DNA of 64,000 nucleotides from Chromera velia (GCA_018398765.1 JAHBMJ010000897.1:1-64000), one strand, 5' to 3'; shown: positions 24,405 through 36,583, numbered from the stretch's first letter. The notes: generated by a model from the sequence alone, not told the origin. Program-made: numbers and translations.

Positions 24405-24940
24405 GGAGCATCATGTTGGGCTAGTTAAAACTTTATCTTTCAAATGTTGGGCTATGTTTTTATTCCCCCCAGCTCTATCGCCAGGTTCTGTTAGGCTTAG
24501 GGTCTATTGGGCTGTGTTGGGCCTGTTGGGCGGTGCCCAACAGTACAAATGGCCCAACAGCAGCCCAACATCATTTTAAAGTGCATAACAGACATTGTAG
24601 AGCCTTTCAAACCAACTAAAAAGCACGCAATCAAAAAGAAGAAAATTAGAGCTCAATCTTGCTTCAATATGAGCTTTATACTCTTTATGAAACGTAAAAA
24701 ATGGTTGTTTGAAAATGAGCCACATTTTTTAGAGGTTAAAGGTCTTAACACCGCCCCTCACTTTCAAACAACGATTTTATACATTGTTGTGCACTTTAAA
24801 GTGATGTTAGGCTACTGTTGGGCCATTTGTACTGTTGAGCACCGCCCAACAGGCCCAACACAGCCCAACGCCCAACAAAATCTGGCGACATGACATCGTT
24901 CAACTTTGAGACACCACAATGTAGCCCAACATCATGATTG
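24405..24940. mobile_element. Fold-back (MITE-like) element
   Basis: A long imperfect palindrome. The left arm (about 24405-24590) and the right arm (about 24797-24940) pair over most of their length, with the TGTTGGGCC/GGCCCAACA motif repeated many times in each arm. The best-matching core is about 80 bp, 24502-24590 against 24797-24880. The roughly 200-bp centre has no coding potential. The structure fits a non-autonomous fold-back DNA element. I found no convincing target-site duplication by eye. Confidence 0.7.
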
Positions 24941-27242
24941 TACAGATATAAACCACTCAATATGATTTAGCATGATGTGCTTTATTTGGTTACCATAGTT
25001 TCAGCCGTTTGTGTATATCAATTATTTAAGTTCCTATTCAAGATGACCGAAATTGGGGTAGAATTTATATATAAGACTAAGTGCGGCCCCCTAGTTCTGA
25101 TTCTTTTGCATTGAAAAGAAGAGTCAGAAGATAAAAGAGATTTCGGAAAGGCTACATGCTTTCCAGACATTGAAGGTGCATATGTGGGCAGATATGAGAC
25201 TATAAACGAACTGCGTACCTCATACATCACCGACATGGAAGTCAGTATCACATGGTATCACTAGACAGAAAGCGTAAAATGCACTCACTGCAGCAAGCTT
25301 TGAATGCACATGTTCTCGCTCTTCCTCTTGGTCTGAGCTTGGGGGGTGATTGTTAGTATGTACGAGGAAAGAGTGAGTGCAAAAGGTGTGCGGGGCACGT
25401 AATGAATTAGCGTCCTGCGCCATGCGTTACCAAAAGGGTGCAGTATTGCCTTTCGGGCCTAGCCTGCATGCAGCATGATTGGTTCGCCATCAGATATCAG
25501 TGGACTTTCAATGCAGCAGTATGCAGGAAAACGGCTCAGTCTTTTTGAGGCTGTCTTGATGAATGATGCATGTATATGAATACTATTCTCCTATGCTGAA
25601 TAACTGACTGTCTAGACTGACTGTACTGACAATTGAAACTTTTATACTAGAAAGTGACTTTTAATTTTCTATATATCACACTAAATTTTATATAAAAAAC
25701 TAAGTCTTTAAAACATTTAGAATGATTCGATTTATTGTTTCTTACTTGCATGAAAGTATGAACAACTTTTAAAGATAAGGTTTAATGGGTTTGCGGTGTG
25801 TATGCATGTTGGAAATTGTTGGACGTGAGTGAGGTGAAAGAGTTCTAGTATATTGATATATCAGAGAGTGATTGCAGACTCTGCAGGCATGTAACAATAC
25901 GCAGTGTAATGCACAAACAAGCTAACTTTTACTTCTAATAGAATATGCCGAATCCGCACACTGATGTAAGGAGGGAGCACACAGCGGGCAACCCCCATGA
26001 AAGGTAAGAATGAATGTCCACAAACAGATCTGCCAATTTGACACCCACAGAAAGCAGTTCAACCAAAGAAATGTTGAGCACTATGACCGTGCAAGAGGTA
26101 AAGGCTTAGCTTCTGAAAACCTGATCGATCTATGGCCTCCAGCCAGAGGGCGTTGCCCATGACCGGCCATCATAGCGTTCTTGTTTTTTCTGGGTGAGGC
26201 CCGGCACTGGCCACTGGGTCTTAGTCCACCCAAGAGCCCTACCTCCAAATTCTCATACAAACAAGAGCTGCGCCTCACTTTCACAACTTCAGATCACCCG
26301 AGATTACCAGCCGTAATGCTTCCTCATGAAACCTAAGCACCGACAAACGGTCCTCCGAGAAAGGCTCAGTCTGACCTGCAGCACAGATATGCAAAAATTC
26401 ATAAATTAGCTCACCTTCTGGCCACCCAGAGCTGGCCCCCTCATCCAGAAAGCCTTTCCAGCTCCTCATTTAGAGCTTGTTAGAGCACACGTATGGAAGA
26501 GATTCAATGGAAGCTTTACTGGGGCAACTTTGTAGGCCCCTTTGTGTGGAGACGGGCCGTGCCCTTCGTGATAGAAGATCGAAATTGCCCTCTCAGGGCA
26601 ACCAGTAGAGTGAATGTTATAAACCTAAAAAAAAGCAAAGAAGCCAATCCTTTGGGCTTTCGATAAAGCCTACTTTCATTGCTGGAGACAGTACTAGAGA
26701 CGGCACTAGGTCGTGCTCTGATCGACTTGAAACATTCGACGGAAAGCCGATTTTGGGAGCTGATTTTAGATTGGCCAACCATGTGACGGCCCCGGAAGGC
26801 AAACTACGCGTTGTAAGCCAGGGCCCGGCCGGCCACCAAGGCCAAAAAGCACTTCCCGGCTGCACGCTGACCCATCAAAATGCCGACCTAAAAAATTCTC
26901 AGTCAGGTCTTCAGAGAGTTCTCCTCCAGTCAGAAAGTCGGGTCAACAGAATGGGCCTCTATCCACAAAATCTCATTGTCAAGCGTTCCATTGGATTGTA
27001 TTGGAAGGCTTGATAACGATGAAATCGTGTTCAGCTTATTATTCCAGAACCTCATTTTTGGAGGGGTTACAGATTTGGGAGTTTCGTCCCCCTCCAGTAT
27101 CTGTGTTAGCTGGACACCTCTAGTAGCTCGTGGGAGTGGTTGCTTCGGTGCAAAGGAGTTGTACGACAACTAGAAGGGTTACCGGACTAGCTTAGATCGC
27201 TCAATCAGGTCAGTTCATTTTATGTTATTCCACCAGCAACAA
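24941..27242. other. Spacer with repeat remnants
   Basis: No gene can be supported. The minus-strand frames between 26081 and 26865 are short, overlapping and unrecognised. They might be a degraded coding remnant, since composition rises in GC there. An inverted copy of a dispersed repeat is listed separately at 25612-25720. Confidence 0.5.
25612..25720 (-). repeat. Dispersed repeat copy (inverted)
   Basis: The reverse complement matches the start of the 213-bp repeats that flank the LINE, through the motif TTTCAATTGTCAGTACAGTC and the preceding AAGTCACTTTC. The AT-rich side continues the similarity imperfectly. Confidence 0.7.
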
Positions 27243-27400
27243 GGGGGGGTAGACCCTCTTATAGGGGTATAAAACGACCGAATTTAACACTCCTAGACAC
27301 ATTTTGGACGCAGACTTGCAGAGCAAGTCGGACCCCCCCCCTCCACCAGGGGTACCAAATTCGGTCGTTTTGTACCCTTGCGAGAGGGTCCACCCCCCCC
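27243..27400. repeat. Short inverted-repeat hairpin element
   Basis: Arms of about 44 bp (27243-27285 and 27355-27400) begin with a G run. They share AGACCCTCT/AGAGGGTC and AAAACGACCGAATTT/AAATTCGGTCGTTTT, with a few mismatches. The 70-bp loop is unrelated. It could be a miniature transposable element or a structured transcript. No open frame. Confidence 0.75.
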
Positions 27401-27769
27401 TCCCAGTGAGAGAATTGAAAAAATCTTATTTGCAGAGATGAACCTTCTTGGTGCATGCAAAAGGCTTTATACGATGTCTGTGAGTGTTCTTATGTGGCTG
27501 CAACCTGGCCATTGTGGTTTCTGAATGACTGACCGGTCTGCCCTCGGCAAGGCATAAAACTGCTGTCTCCCTTTGCATGTGTTGTTCACCCCTGCCCCCC
27601 TCCTCTGCTCTTTATAGGTCGTGGGTCTCCTCTAGGAGATACTTGTTTTGTGTCTCAGTCCTTCTTTAACTGCTACAGAGGTAGGTCTTTGCATTTTTGT
27701 TAAAGCCGCAGTCTTCAGACTGCGAAAGGGAGCAGCACCCCTACGTGCCGAGCCTATGTTTTGTTCTAC

Positions 27770-28530
27770 CTGCCTGACTGCCTCCGAAATTTTGCCCTTC
27801 TTGCCTGCTTAACTGCCCTCTAGCTTTCGGCCTTTCTGTCTGGCTAAATGCTTTCCCAATTTTGGCCTTTCCTAATTTCCTCTATTGCCTTCCTAATTTC
27901 GGCCTTCGCCGCGCTCCCAATTTCGGTCTTCCTGCCTGCTCGATTGCCTTTCCAATTTCGGCCTTCTTGCCTGCCTGACTGCCTTCTAGAGTTTTGCATT
28001 CCTGCCATGCTGACTGCTTTCCCATTTTGGCCTTCTTGCCTGCCTGCTAGCCTGCCTGACTGCCCTCCAAATTTTAGTCTTTCTGTCTGCCTCAATGCTT
28101 TCCAAATTTCGGCCTTTCTGTCTGCCTGACTGACTTCACAATTTCGGCCTTCCTGCCTGTTCGGTTGCCTTCCCAATTTTAGCTTTCCTGCCTGTTTGAT
28201 TGCCTTCCCTATTTTGGCCTTCCTTCCTGCCCAAGTTTCCTCCTAACGCTTCCTAATTTCGGTCATCCTGCTTGCCCAATGGCCTTGTAAAGTTCCTAAT
28301 TTTGTTCTTCCTGCTGGCCCGACTGTCTTCCCAAGTTCGGCCTTCTTGTGTGTCTGACTGCCTCCCAGAGTTCGTTCTTTCTGCCTATATGCCTGCCTTC
28401 CAATTTCGGTCTTCTTGGCGGTCTGACTGCCTTCCAATTTCGGCCTTCTTGCCCGGCTGATTGCCTTCCCGATTTCAGCCTTCCTGCCCATCTGATTGCT
28501 TTCCTAATTTCGGTCTTCCTGCTTTTATGT
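27770..28530. repeat. Minisatellite, about 40-bp imperfect unit
   Basis: Roughly 18 degenerate copies of a pyrimidine-rich unit with the core TTCGGCCTTCTTGCCTGCC, then TGACTGCCTTCCCAA. Unit lengths vary by a few bases, so both strands show open frames with repeated motifs (for example GRPKLEG on minus). These frames are by-products of the repeat, not evidence of a gene. Confidence 0.85.
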
Positions 28531-28678
28531 ATCATTCTGATGCAAATTAAAGATACAGGTTATGTTTGCATGTATGCTTTTATGTGTATTCTGGCAATTT
28601 GACTGACTTTCTCTTTGTATACACGTATTTCTGCAGGTGGCGTTCACAGGTGTGCATGTTTGATATATACTGAGATGC

Positions 28679-28700
28679 CCCCCCCCCCCCCCCCCCCCTC
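28679..28700. repeat. Poly(C) tract
   Basis: About 20 consecutive C residues; exact length may be unreliable because homopolymers are assembly-sensitive. Confidence 0.85.
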
Positions 28701-29002
28701 CCCTTGACACGCCCGCCATTGAGCAGTGCCTCATATGAATTGAAAATAAAACAGTTATGATCATTTATGATCATGAGAAGAAATACTTCAATTAAATCGA
28801 TTCAGAGCCATTCAGATACATTTTTTATTGTGTTTTCGTCTTAGCATTAATTTACGATGATAGGTACCAGACAATTTATGGTTTTAAAAAAATATATACT
28901 CTATATATACATTTTTTTATTTCATTTTTTAAACATCTTACTAAGCTTAAATAGTCTTAAATAAATTATGAAAATCAATTAGTTTAAAAGTTAAACTATC
29001 TA

Positions 29003-29215
29003 TTTTAATGTTTTAAAAACTAAATTTTTTAAAGTCACTTTCCAGTATAAAAGTTTCAATTATCAGTACAGTCAGTTTGAATCAGAACTTTCAATCATGG
29101 GAGATAGATACGCGTTGAGGCTAGTAGGCCATGCCGGGAGGAGGCTAAGAGGTAGTGACCATTCTTGTCAGTGAAGTGTTGAGGTTAGCTGACATTCGTA
29201 TCTTTCGTTCCACTT
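29003..29215 (+). repeat. 213-bp direct repeat, left copy
   Basis: Matches 33654-33866 over its full length without a gap. By eye there are about nine differences, all transitions. The two copies bracket the LINE body. Confidence 0.9.
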
Positions 29216-29308
29216 GAATAAATGAAGTTGGCTTTGCTAGAGTGGAGCCGTGCTCCCAGCAGCCCATGTTCATGCAAGAGATCGTTAATCACTCAACTCT
29301 AGAAATAA
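29216..29308 (+). repeat. Dispersed repeat copy
   Basis: Matches the reverse complement of 61985-62076 through GAAGTTGGCTTTGCTAGAGT, GCCCATGTTCATGCAAGAG and ATCACTCAACTCTAGA, with few mismatches. It directly abuts the left 213-bp repeat. Confidence 0.85.
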
Positions 29309-29413
29309 GGCTAAGCGCGAGATCCCCTGAAGTGCTCGCTTGGTGAGCTCACAAGCAGTATGCACGTTGTAGGTGGCAATATAAGACTCGAACAGAAGAA
29401 GAAAAGGTCGCGT

Positions 29414-32400
29414 TCACACAGAGACAGGCGTGTACAGTGAGTGACAAAGATCGCAAACGGCTCTGCATGCTTCATACGGATCGACTTGTAAAGCTAAAAG
29501 CAACATCTTCCTCGCTTCTGTTTCGGCTGTATCTGATCTCTCAATTCCTTCTCTCTGAATCCTTTGCTTCACTTTCTTTCCCTCTACTACTTTGTTTAGT
29601 TTATTTCTTGCTTCTACCCAATTAGAGCATACTAAAAGCCAGTGCCAGAGATCATCAATTTTTCTTCCATTTGAACAACCCTCTGCCAGACAAAACACCT
29701 CTCCCGGAGAGTTGGCCCCCCCCGTTAGACCCTTCCGATTTAGTGTCAATGTCCTTAGGAGTGGCTCAATCTTTTCATATAAGGCACTTCTCGGCAGACA
29801 GGACATCCGTACCTTGGGGCCATTCTTTGAAGACAAAAGAAATAGAGAAGAACGTAAAGAAGACGGAAGAGCTCTCTGTAATCCTAATAAAGAGGCAGAC
29901 AAGGGGAAGTTGCCCCTTTCTTCCCTGTCTCCCCTTTTCATGCATTCCATTCCCCAGGCATCCTTAATTTTGGCAAAAACAAACAAATTCCCCTTCGGGG
30001 CCCGTCTTTCTAAGCTCCAGACAGGGAGAGACGTCAAAAAGTCAAGGCCTGCCCATCTGAACAGACCATTGACAGCTCGTCTTTACTTTTGCCCCGCTGG
30101 TCTCTTCCATGAATTCAAAAGAGCCTGAGGAATACGGAGATGCGAACGGCTAAGTGCAATCCAGAATGAAGCAAAACGAGCACACAAGAGTGCGCGAGCA
30201 GACATTAAATTAACAGACAAAAGAGAGGGTACACGCAAACTCCTGACCGGAAGTCGGGCCGCCCATCGAACAAACCGGAGCCGCAAGTTGTCAATCGCCT
30301 CCCAGTCTCCCTGTCTTATCGGAAAGCACTCCAGGCTATAGAGTGCCACCGGCTCCCAGCATGCCTTCAGCAGCTGCATCTTTCCCCCGAGAGGCAACCC
30401 AGACAGACTTGCAGCCAGATCAATCACTGCCCTCATTGCACGCTCTGCACTGCATAGGCGTGCTTCAATCGACCGAGTCAAATCCCCTCCCTCAAACAGA
30501 AGGCAACCCAAATATTTGTACTAATCACACCAGTCTACTTCCTTCCCTTGGTACAAAATCATGCCGTTACAGTCCTTGCGGTATTCACAAAGGCGCAGGA
30601 CCTTGGTTTTCTTCAGATTGACATTCAACCCCCACTTTCTGCAATACCCCTCCAGGGCATCGAATTTTGTTTGGAGGTCGGCTGCTGAGTATGCAAACAA
30701 GACAAGATCATCAGCGTAGCCTATACTTCCCAAACTAGCCCTAGCAAGGTGAACCCCCTCCGTTTCCTTTCCACCTCCCCGTTTTCTTTTCTAAATCTCA
30801 TCATGCAGGTCATTAATGAATAATAGAAAAAGCGACGGGGATAACGCATCACCTTGCTTAACCCCTGTCCCCCCCGGGAATAGAGCCGAGTCCCCATCGA
30901 CTCTCGCTTTCACGCCTCTATACATTGATGCAATCATCAATAGATCTCTCTTCTCTATTCCCTCAGCCTGCAGCTTTGCCAGAAGCTTCAGCCGAGGGAT
31001 AGAGTCAAACGCCTTTGAGAAGTTGACAAATCCGCCCAAGAGCCCCTTCTTGCCTCTTCTGCATTCTTGTACCAAGCCTACCACTGCTCCAATCCCCTCT
31101 CTTGTGCCCACCCCTTTCCTAAACCCGATCTGTCTGTCGTCAAAACGAGCTTGCTGACAGATTCTATCATCCATAAGGAGACCAAAGAGCTTTACAAGGG
31201 GGTTAACGACATGGACTGGACGCCAGTCATTCGGCTGTGGCAAAGGGGGACCTTTCGGGACAGGTACGATTCTCAACAAATTCCAGTTATCAGGCCAACA
31301 CGCATATGCATGCATTAAATTAAAGAAAACAAACAAAAGGAAGCGAGAGATGGGAGAGCGACAAAAGCAAAGGTCGAGTTGTTGAGGAGAGATGCCATCG
31401 AGCCCTGCCGCTTTCTTTCTATCCATTCCTTTCAGACGATCAGTCACTTGGTTATACGAGAAAATGAATTGCTTCGGGGGCTCCGGCTCCGGATCAGGCT
31501 CTGGCAATTCTTTGCCCTCCCCAAAAACCCGTGCCCAATGGTTTGAGAAGTCTCTTGCTCCTGGTCTCAGACCGTCTTTCGACAACTTTCTCCTTTCTTT
31601 CCAAAGGAAGAGGGGGTCATTAAGCAAATGTGTCTTCGCTTTTTCAGTTTTCGCTCTCTTAAATCTCTTCCTTTTCTGCCGGAAGATCTCTCTCCTTTTC
31701 TTTAAGATGTCTTCCACCCTTTCCTGCTTTAACTCTCTCTCCACCCCACTTGCACAGTCCTCAACTTCTTTCCTTATTTTCTTCAGGTATTCCTGCAGCT
31801 CTTTACATTTCTCATCCCACCACCCTTCCTTCTCTCTAAACAACGTTTTGAAGGTAGGAGGCTGTTGTTTCTCTGTCGCTTTCGCTATTACTTCCTTCAC
31901 TGGCCCAACCAAAACCCGACACCAGGCTGTGGCCAAGGCTTTCACCCAGTCTTTCTTATCTGGAGGATGCACTGGGGAGGAGGTCAAAGAAGAGGGCAAA
32001 AAGGCTGTCGAGGAGGGTGGGGAGGAAGACACAGGAGGGGATGGGGGAAGGGGAGGCTCTTCGAATGGTTCAATTTCTCTATGATGCTCCCAGAGTCCCT
32101 GCCATGTCTCTCTCACCAGCTCTCTTGCTGCTGCCGCTATTAGCAGCAAATCCTCATCTTTCACCGCTGCTTTTCTGATGGATCTGTAAAGCGGGGGGCA
32201 CTGCTGCAGGGATAGGGCATCCGTCCGCTTTCCCGCAGCCTCAAGCGAAGAAGAGAGGAGAGAAAAACAGATAGATGCATGGTCATGATCGGAGCCAATC
32301 AGTCTATCGAAAGCGATTTCCCAGTCTGTGCAAGAGGAGAGAAGGAAAGGGTCAACCAATGCATAATCAACAACGGATGCCTCTTTTTTCATGTTCTTTG

Positions 32401-33586
32401 ATTTACAGGTACAAGCACCCAAAAAGCGGAAGTCTTTGCCCCCACACTTCGCTTGCAGACCATTCAGGATAAGTAGGTTGCTTTCACCGCAAAGACGCAC
32501 CAATTCACGGCCCATGGGGTCGACTGACTGCTTGCATTCTGAATGCCGGATGAAAGAGGGAGCCAACTCGTCAGAGCCGGTAGATTCGTCCTGTTTGAAC
32601 AGTTGCTCACGATTCCATTCGAGACCTTCTGGACAGAGCGATGCCGTGTGAGAGTTGAGGTCCCCCAGGACCACTCTCGGCTCTCCCAGGGGGACAGAGC
32701 ACAGGGAATCAGACAGGATCTCTTTCGTGTCATCTTTCTTATGATTTGACCAACCCCCCGGCAAATGCACCCCAAACACATGCAGTTTTCTACCTGACGA
32801 GTGGATGGCCACCCTGGCGATGCTCGGCCCTACCAGCTCAAACTCCGGTCTGAGTTCCCCCTAACGGTCCGATTTGACTAAAATGCATACGTTTTCAGAC
32901 CGGATTTCTTTGTCTGCACAAGCGGAATAGACTTTTGTCTTTCTCCTTTTCCATTCCCTATGTGACTAATTTACTCCTTTCCAACCCCCCAGTTCTAGAT
33001 CGCAGGACAGGTGTTGTGTTTCAACCAGAACCACAACATCCGTATCCGTTTCAGTAAGCCATGAACGAATGTTCCCATTTCTTATCTTCCGCTGCAATCC
33101 TTCCACATTGATGTAGGCAAAGCGCAGACGGTCCCATGGGTGAGACACCGTCAAGTCCTGGTAGCAAACATTCCCTCGCTTCTTGAACTTGCCTCTTCTC
33201 ACCTTCCAATACTCTCTCACGGCTTTCTGTATGATTATTCTCTCATCCTCTGACCTTTCTTTCATCAAGTCCCTTTCCTTTACCCATTCGAGACCAGAAT
33301 CAGGAGAGCGCCTGATTTTAAACCATCTCTTACCACCGTGTAACCTTTTATGCCCTAATACAAGTAGAAGAGGAGAAGAAGAAGAAGAAGAAGAAGAGGA
33401 GGCGGGGGAGGAGGGGGGAGAAGAAGAATCCAAAAAAGAAGAAAAAGAAGAAGAGGACGATTTGGGAGGAGCATGCGAGGCAGCAGAGCAAAAGGAAGAA
33501 GAATCATCCAGAATATCACGATCTCTCCTTCGTTTCTTTCTCCTCCTTCTCTTGCTGCGTGGAACGAGGAGTATCAAGGCTGGCAC
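29414..33586 (-). pseudogene. Decayed non-LTR (LINE) retrotransposon: APE endonuclease and reverse transcriptase
   Basis: One continuous minus-strand frame of about 4.2 kb, interrupted by roughly six in-frame stops (32966, just below it, near 32865, 30791, 30521 and 30083). In order it encodes a basic, poly-Ser N-terminus; an EEP endonuclease (FAYINVEGLQ, LVETQHL, VVLGDLNSH, GSDHDHASICFSL); a reverse transcriptase (FGLLMDD...IGFRKG, FSKAFDSI, GVKQGDALSPSLFLLFINDL, YADDLVLFA, LNVNLKKTKVL); and a C-terminal Cys/His knuckle (CLAEGCSN...H...C). RT motif A reads FVNFSKAFD, with Asn where the catalytic Asp is expected, so this copy is inactive. No ATG was found; the frame opens close to the right 213-bp repeat. 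Confidence 0.9.
33360..33450. repeat. GAA/GAG-rich simple-sequence tract
   Basis: Purine-rich imperfect trinucleotide tract that encodes the poly-Ser run in the LINE N-terminus when read on minus. Confidence 0.85.
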
Positions 33587-33653
33587 AAAAGGAGGGAGAT
33601 CGCCCCACGGGGAAGAAGACTCAGAGTCAGAAAGGCGTGACGGTTAATAAATG

Positions 33654-33866
33654 TTTTAATGTTTTAAAAACTAAATTTTTTAAAGTCACTTTCCAGTACA
33701 AAAGCTTCAATTGTCAGTACAGTCAGTTTGAATCAGAACTTTCAATCGTGGGAGATGGATACGCGTTAAGGCTAGTAGGCTATGCCAGGAGGAGGCTAAG
33801 AGGTAGTGACCATTCTTGTCAGTGAAGTGTTGAGGCTAGCTGACATTCGTATCTTTCGTTCCACTT
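33654..33866 (+). repeat. 213-bp direct repeat, right copy
   Basis: Partner of 29003-29215 in the same orientation. It begins immediately outside the 5' side of the LINE frame. Possible origins are a very long target-site duplication, terminal repeats of a composite element, or insertion into a tandem repeat. Confidence 0.9.
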
Positions 33867-36583
33867 CTAGGGGTTCGCTGTTTAAGCACAACCCTAAAGA
33901 ATACCTAACATCTTTCTATCGTTTGTCTCTTCTTCCTTGCTAGCTGCGTCCACTAGCGTGGTGCCCATGTTCTTGGTCATCCTCTGCCTGAGCCCACTAG
34001 GAGTAGCACAGCTACTCTCCAGCCATGTTCCTTACCATGTCCGTCCGCAGACTGCTGGAGGGCATGGCGAGACTCTTTTTGTTCCAGCAGCTTGCAACGT
34101 AGGCCGGAGTGATGAAGGGCCCCCAGCCTATCCTCCCCCTCCTGCGAGTCCATCTCGGTGGTCTTAGGGTCTAGCCTTTTTTGCTCGCCCCCCAATGCTG
34201 GCGACCCTGATCGCAGCTTTTTAGGGAGTGTGTTGGGCCATCGAGGGGGCAAAAGCCGGCTCTGGCCTCCCCTCCTCTCTTTTTACCCTAGGTCTTTTGG
34301 CAATGGGAGCCCACTGGCAGATGGTCCCGTTCGTCTTCTTGGGGGCAAACACCCTGGAGGGGTCTGTGCGGTACGACCCGGCCGCAACCTGGAAGGGCAT
34401 TGCAGTAGGTCTCCTGACCACTGCGATGGTTCCCTTCTAGGTTGTTCTGTATGGTAAGTTAATATGTAGATCAATATACTATTAGATCGATGTGAGGGCG
34501 GAGGAGTGTCAGAGATGCATGTATTTTCAATTTATCTGGCCACGACACGTCCTCATGATCGTGCCGATCAATAGACAGGCAAATGCTCTATAGTGAACCA
34601 TCTATGGAAAACATAAAGATGATCTATGACATTCAGAAAGAGAGGCAGGAGATTGAAGGGGTAAGGGGGTTACAGATAAAGAACAAGGTCTAAGTTAGTA
34701 CATGTGCAATATTGTTGTAAGATTCCGATCGAAGCAGTGGATGTACTTGAAGAACGTTAATTTCCATTGAAAGACTCGTCTATGCTCTGTTTTGATCTGC
34801 AGCATATGAGCACCGCCACTTACTTCCGGTCTGACAGGAGAACGGAAAACTGTGCTCGGCTGTCTTCTTTCTGGCAGCTGATACCATCTCGTTGATGGTA
34901 TTCGACCCATACCTCGACACCAAGAGATTCCAGATATGTACGTTTTCTGTTGCTGTCTCCTTTACTCGAATAACAAGTAGTGAGACAATACAATCAAGTA
35001 ATATTACGTCTTGCCTTGGCATGAACATGATCAAAGAAACGAAGTTTTCGGGCAGGAGAGAGTGAGTGAGTGCAACCGCTTTTTGTTTATGTATCTCTCT
35101 CAATTCCATCTATTGTTGTACTCACTCATTTTCGTTTCGATGCTGCTTTTGGTGTATACGATATCATCCTGCTATATCTTACCATGTTTTTTATTTTGTT
35201 TCTGCAAGAGGCGACGAACGAGAAGGCCCTCCTGCTGGCTGACTCACACGCATCTGGCTGACTGGAAATGCTACATGTATTTAGACTCTTGCACACAGGA
35301 TTATGCAACATTTGCGTGTGGATTCCGAATCTCACATTTGTGCGCATTTGTGCATGCAGACGGATTTTCTGCACGCGGCTTTTGCACACAGACTTTTGCA
35401 CATGGAATCATGTCATTCTCACTGTTTGTAATAATAATAAGTGATTTTCTAATATTTTTCATATGCATTTAAATTGTGTCATACGAAAAGTGATTGATGA
35501 GTAGATTGCTTTTAGATACGAAACTAGATTTGAAATTAACTTAAATTAACGGGACTTAACAGAACCTTTTAACAAACTAGGCTAGATCCGTTTTAATCCG
35601 CCCCTTATATAAATGAATGAATGAATGAATGAATGAATGAATGAATGAATGAATAACTAAAGCTGTCAGAGTCTAGCTCCTGACAGTCTATATTTATGCA
35701 AGTCTCTTTCAAGTAGAAGGATCCTAACTCTGATATATAACTAAGGATATGGCATAGATAACAAAAACCTCAATCATACTCAATCATCAGTTGCACGCAT
35801 CACGATCTGTCTTTTTAAGTACACCCAATCAGTAGAGTGACTAGGCAATATGCATACCGGTTGGATACAGGACCGGAGAGACACTATAAAGAGAGGTATT
35901 TAACTAGTTGGGTGAGTATGTCAAGGAGCATTGGTAAATGGTATCAATGACACTGACCGTAACTAAGAGTAAATGGTAGTAAATGGAGAGCCTAAGTTTT
36001 CAAACCAAACTTCTACTAAGACTGAACCGAATGCATTTAATATTATTATGGAAAGTTTTGATGCACGCTGAAAACCTAACACCTAACACCTAACCACGGA
36101 GAAGAAAGGCCTATAAAAAGCTAACTCGATCGTTAAAAAAAAAAAAAAATAACGCAGGATGCCATGCATGCATGCACTTCCGTGCAGTGCGTGCACGCAC
36201 GCGAGGCCCGCCGCGTAGACGGCTCTGCTGCCTATGCATCATTGGTTTCCTGGCACGTACAATCATTGATGTTTCCCTATGTTTCCCAGTGGTTGACTAA
36301 GTTTGATTTCAGGGTGTGGCACTGTGACACTTAGATTGCCGGCCATTGTCTGCCCTTGTAGCTGGCTCCAATCACGTGTCCTCTTACATCCTCTAGCTCT
36401 GAATCCCCAGGCGGTACTCTCCTGCAGCATCCAAGTTATGCGCCGGTTGGATTGTGCGCCGTACACATCTGTACGTTCATGCAGTTTAGCGTCCTTTGTG
36501 GAACTTGCTTGCCGTCGTGGCGCTGGTCTTTTATTAAGTCCTCGTTTTAGTGTGCAGCAGCACACGACCATGGTCATCTCCCG
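33867..36583. other. Spacer; no supported gene
   Basis: A hydrophobic plus-strand frame at 34228-34440 (about 70 residues, two possible membrane spans) and another at 33937-34167 are too short and unrecognised to call. 34450-36150 is mostly AT-rich and includes an ATGA tract and a poly(A) run near 36134-36149. 36160-36260 has clustered GTGCATGC/GCATGCAT steps and a GC-rich patch upstream of the membrane-protein gene. Confidence 0.5.
35609..35655. repeat. (GAAT)n microsatellite
   Basis: About 11 tandem GAAT units in AT-rich spacer. Confidence 0.95.

Noticed and set aside
27770-28530. Regularly spaced repeats that could suggest a CRISPR array
   Set aside because: Units are adjacent, degenerate and have no unique spacers; the genome is eukaryotic.
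29414-33586. Reassignment of TAG/TAA to glutamine as the explanation for the open LINE frame
   Set aside because: Other genes here end properly in TAG or TAA (10103, 37957, 57006, 44792), so the standard code with a decayed element is simpler.
34228-34440. 70-codon hydrophobic plus-strand frame
   Set aside because: Too short, no homologue recognised, no splice partner, and adjacent to repeat sequence.
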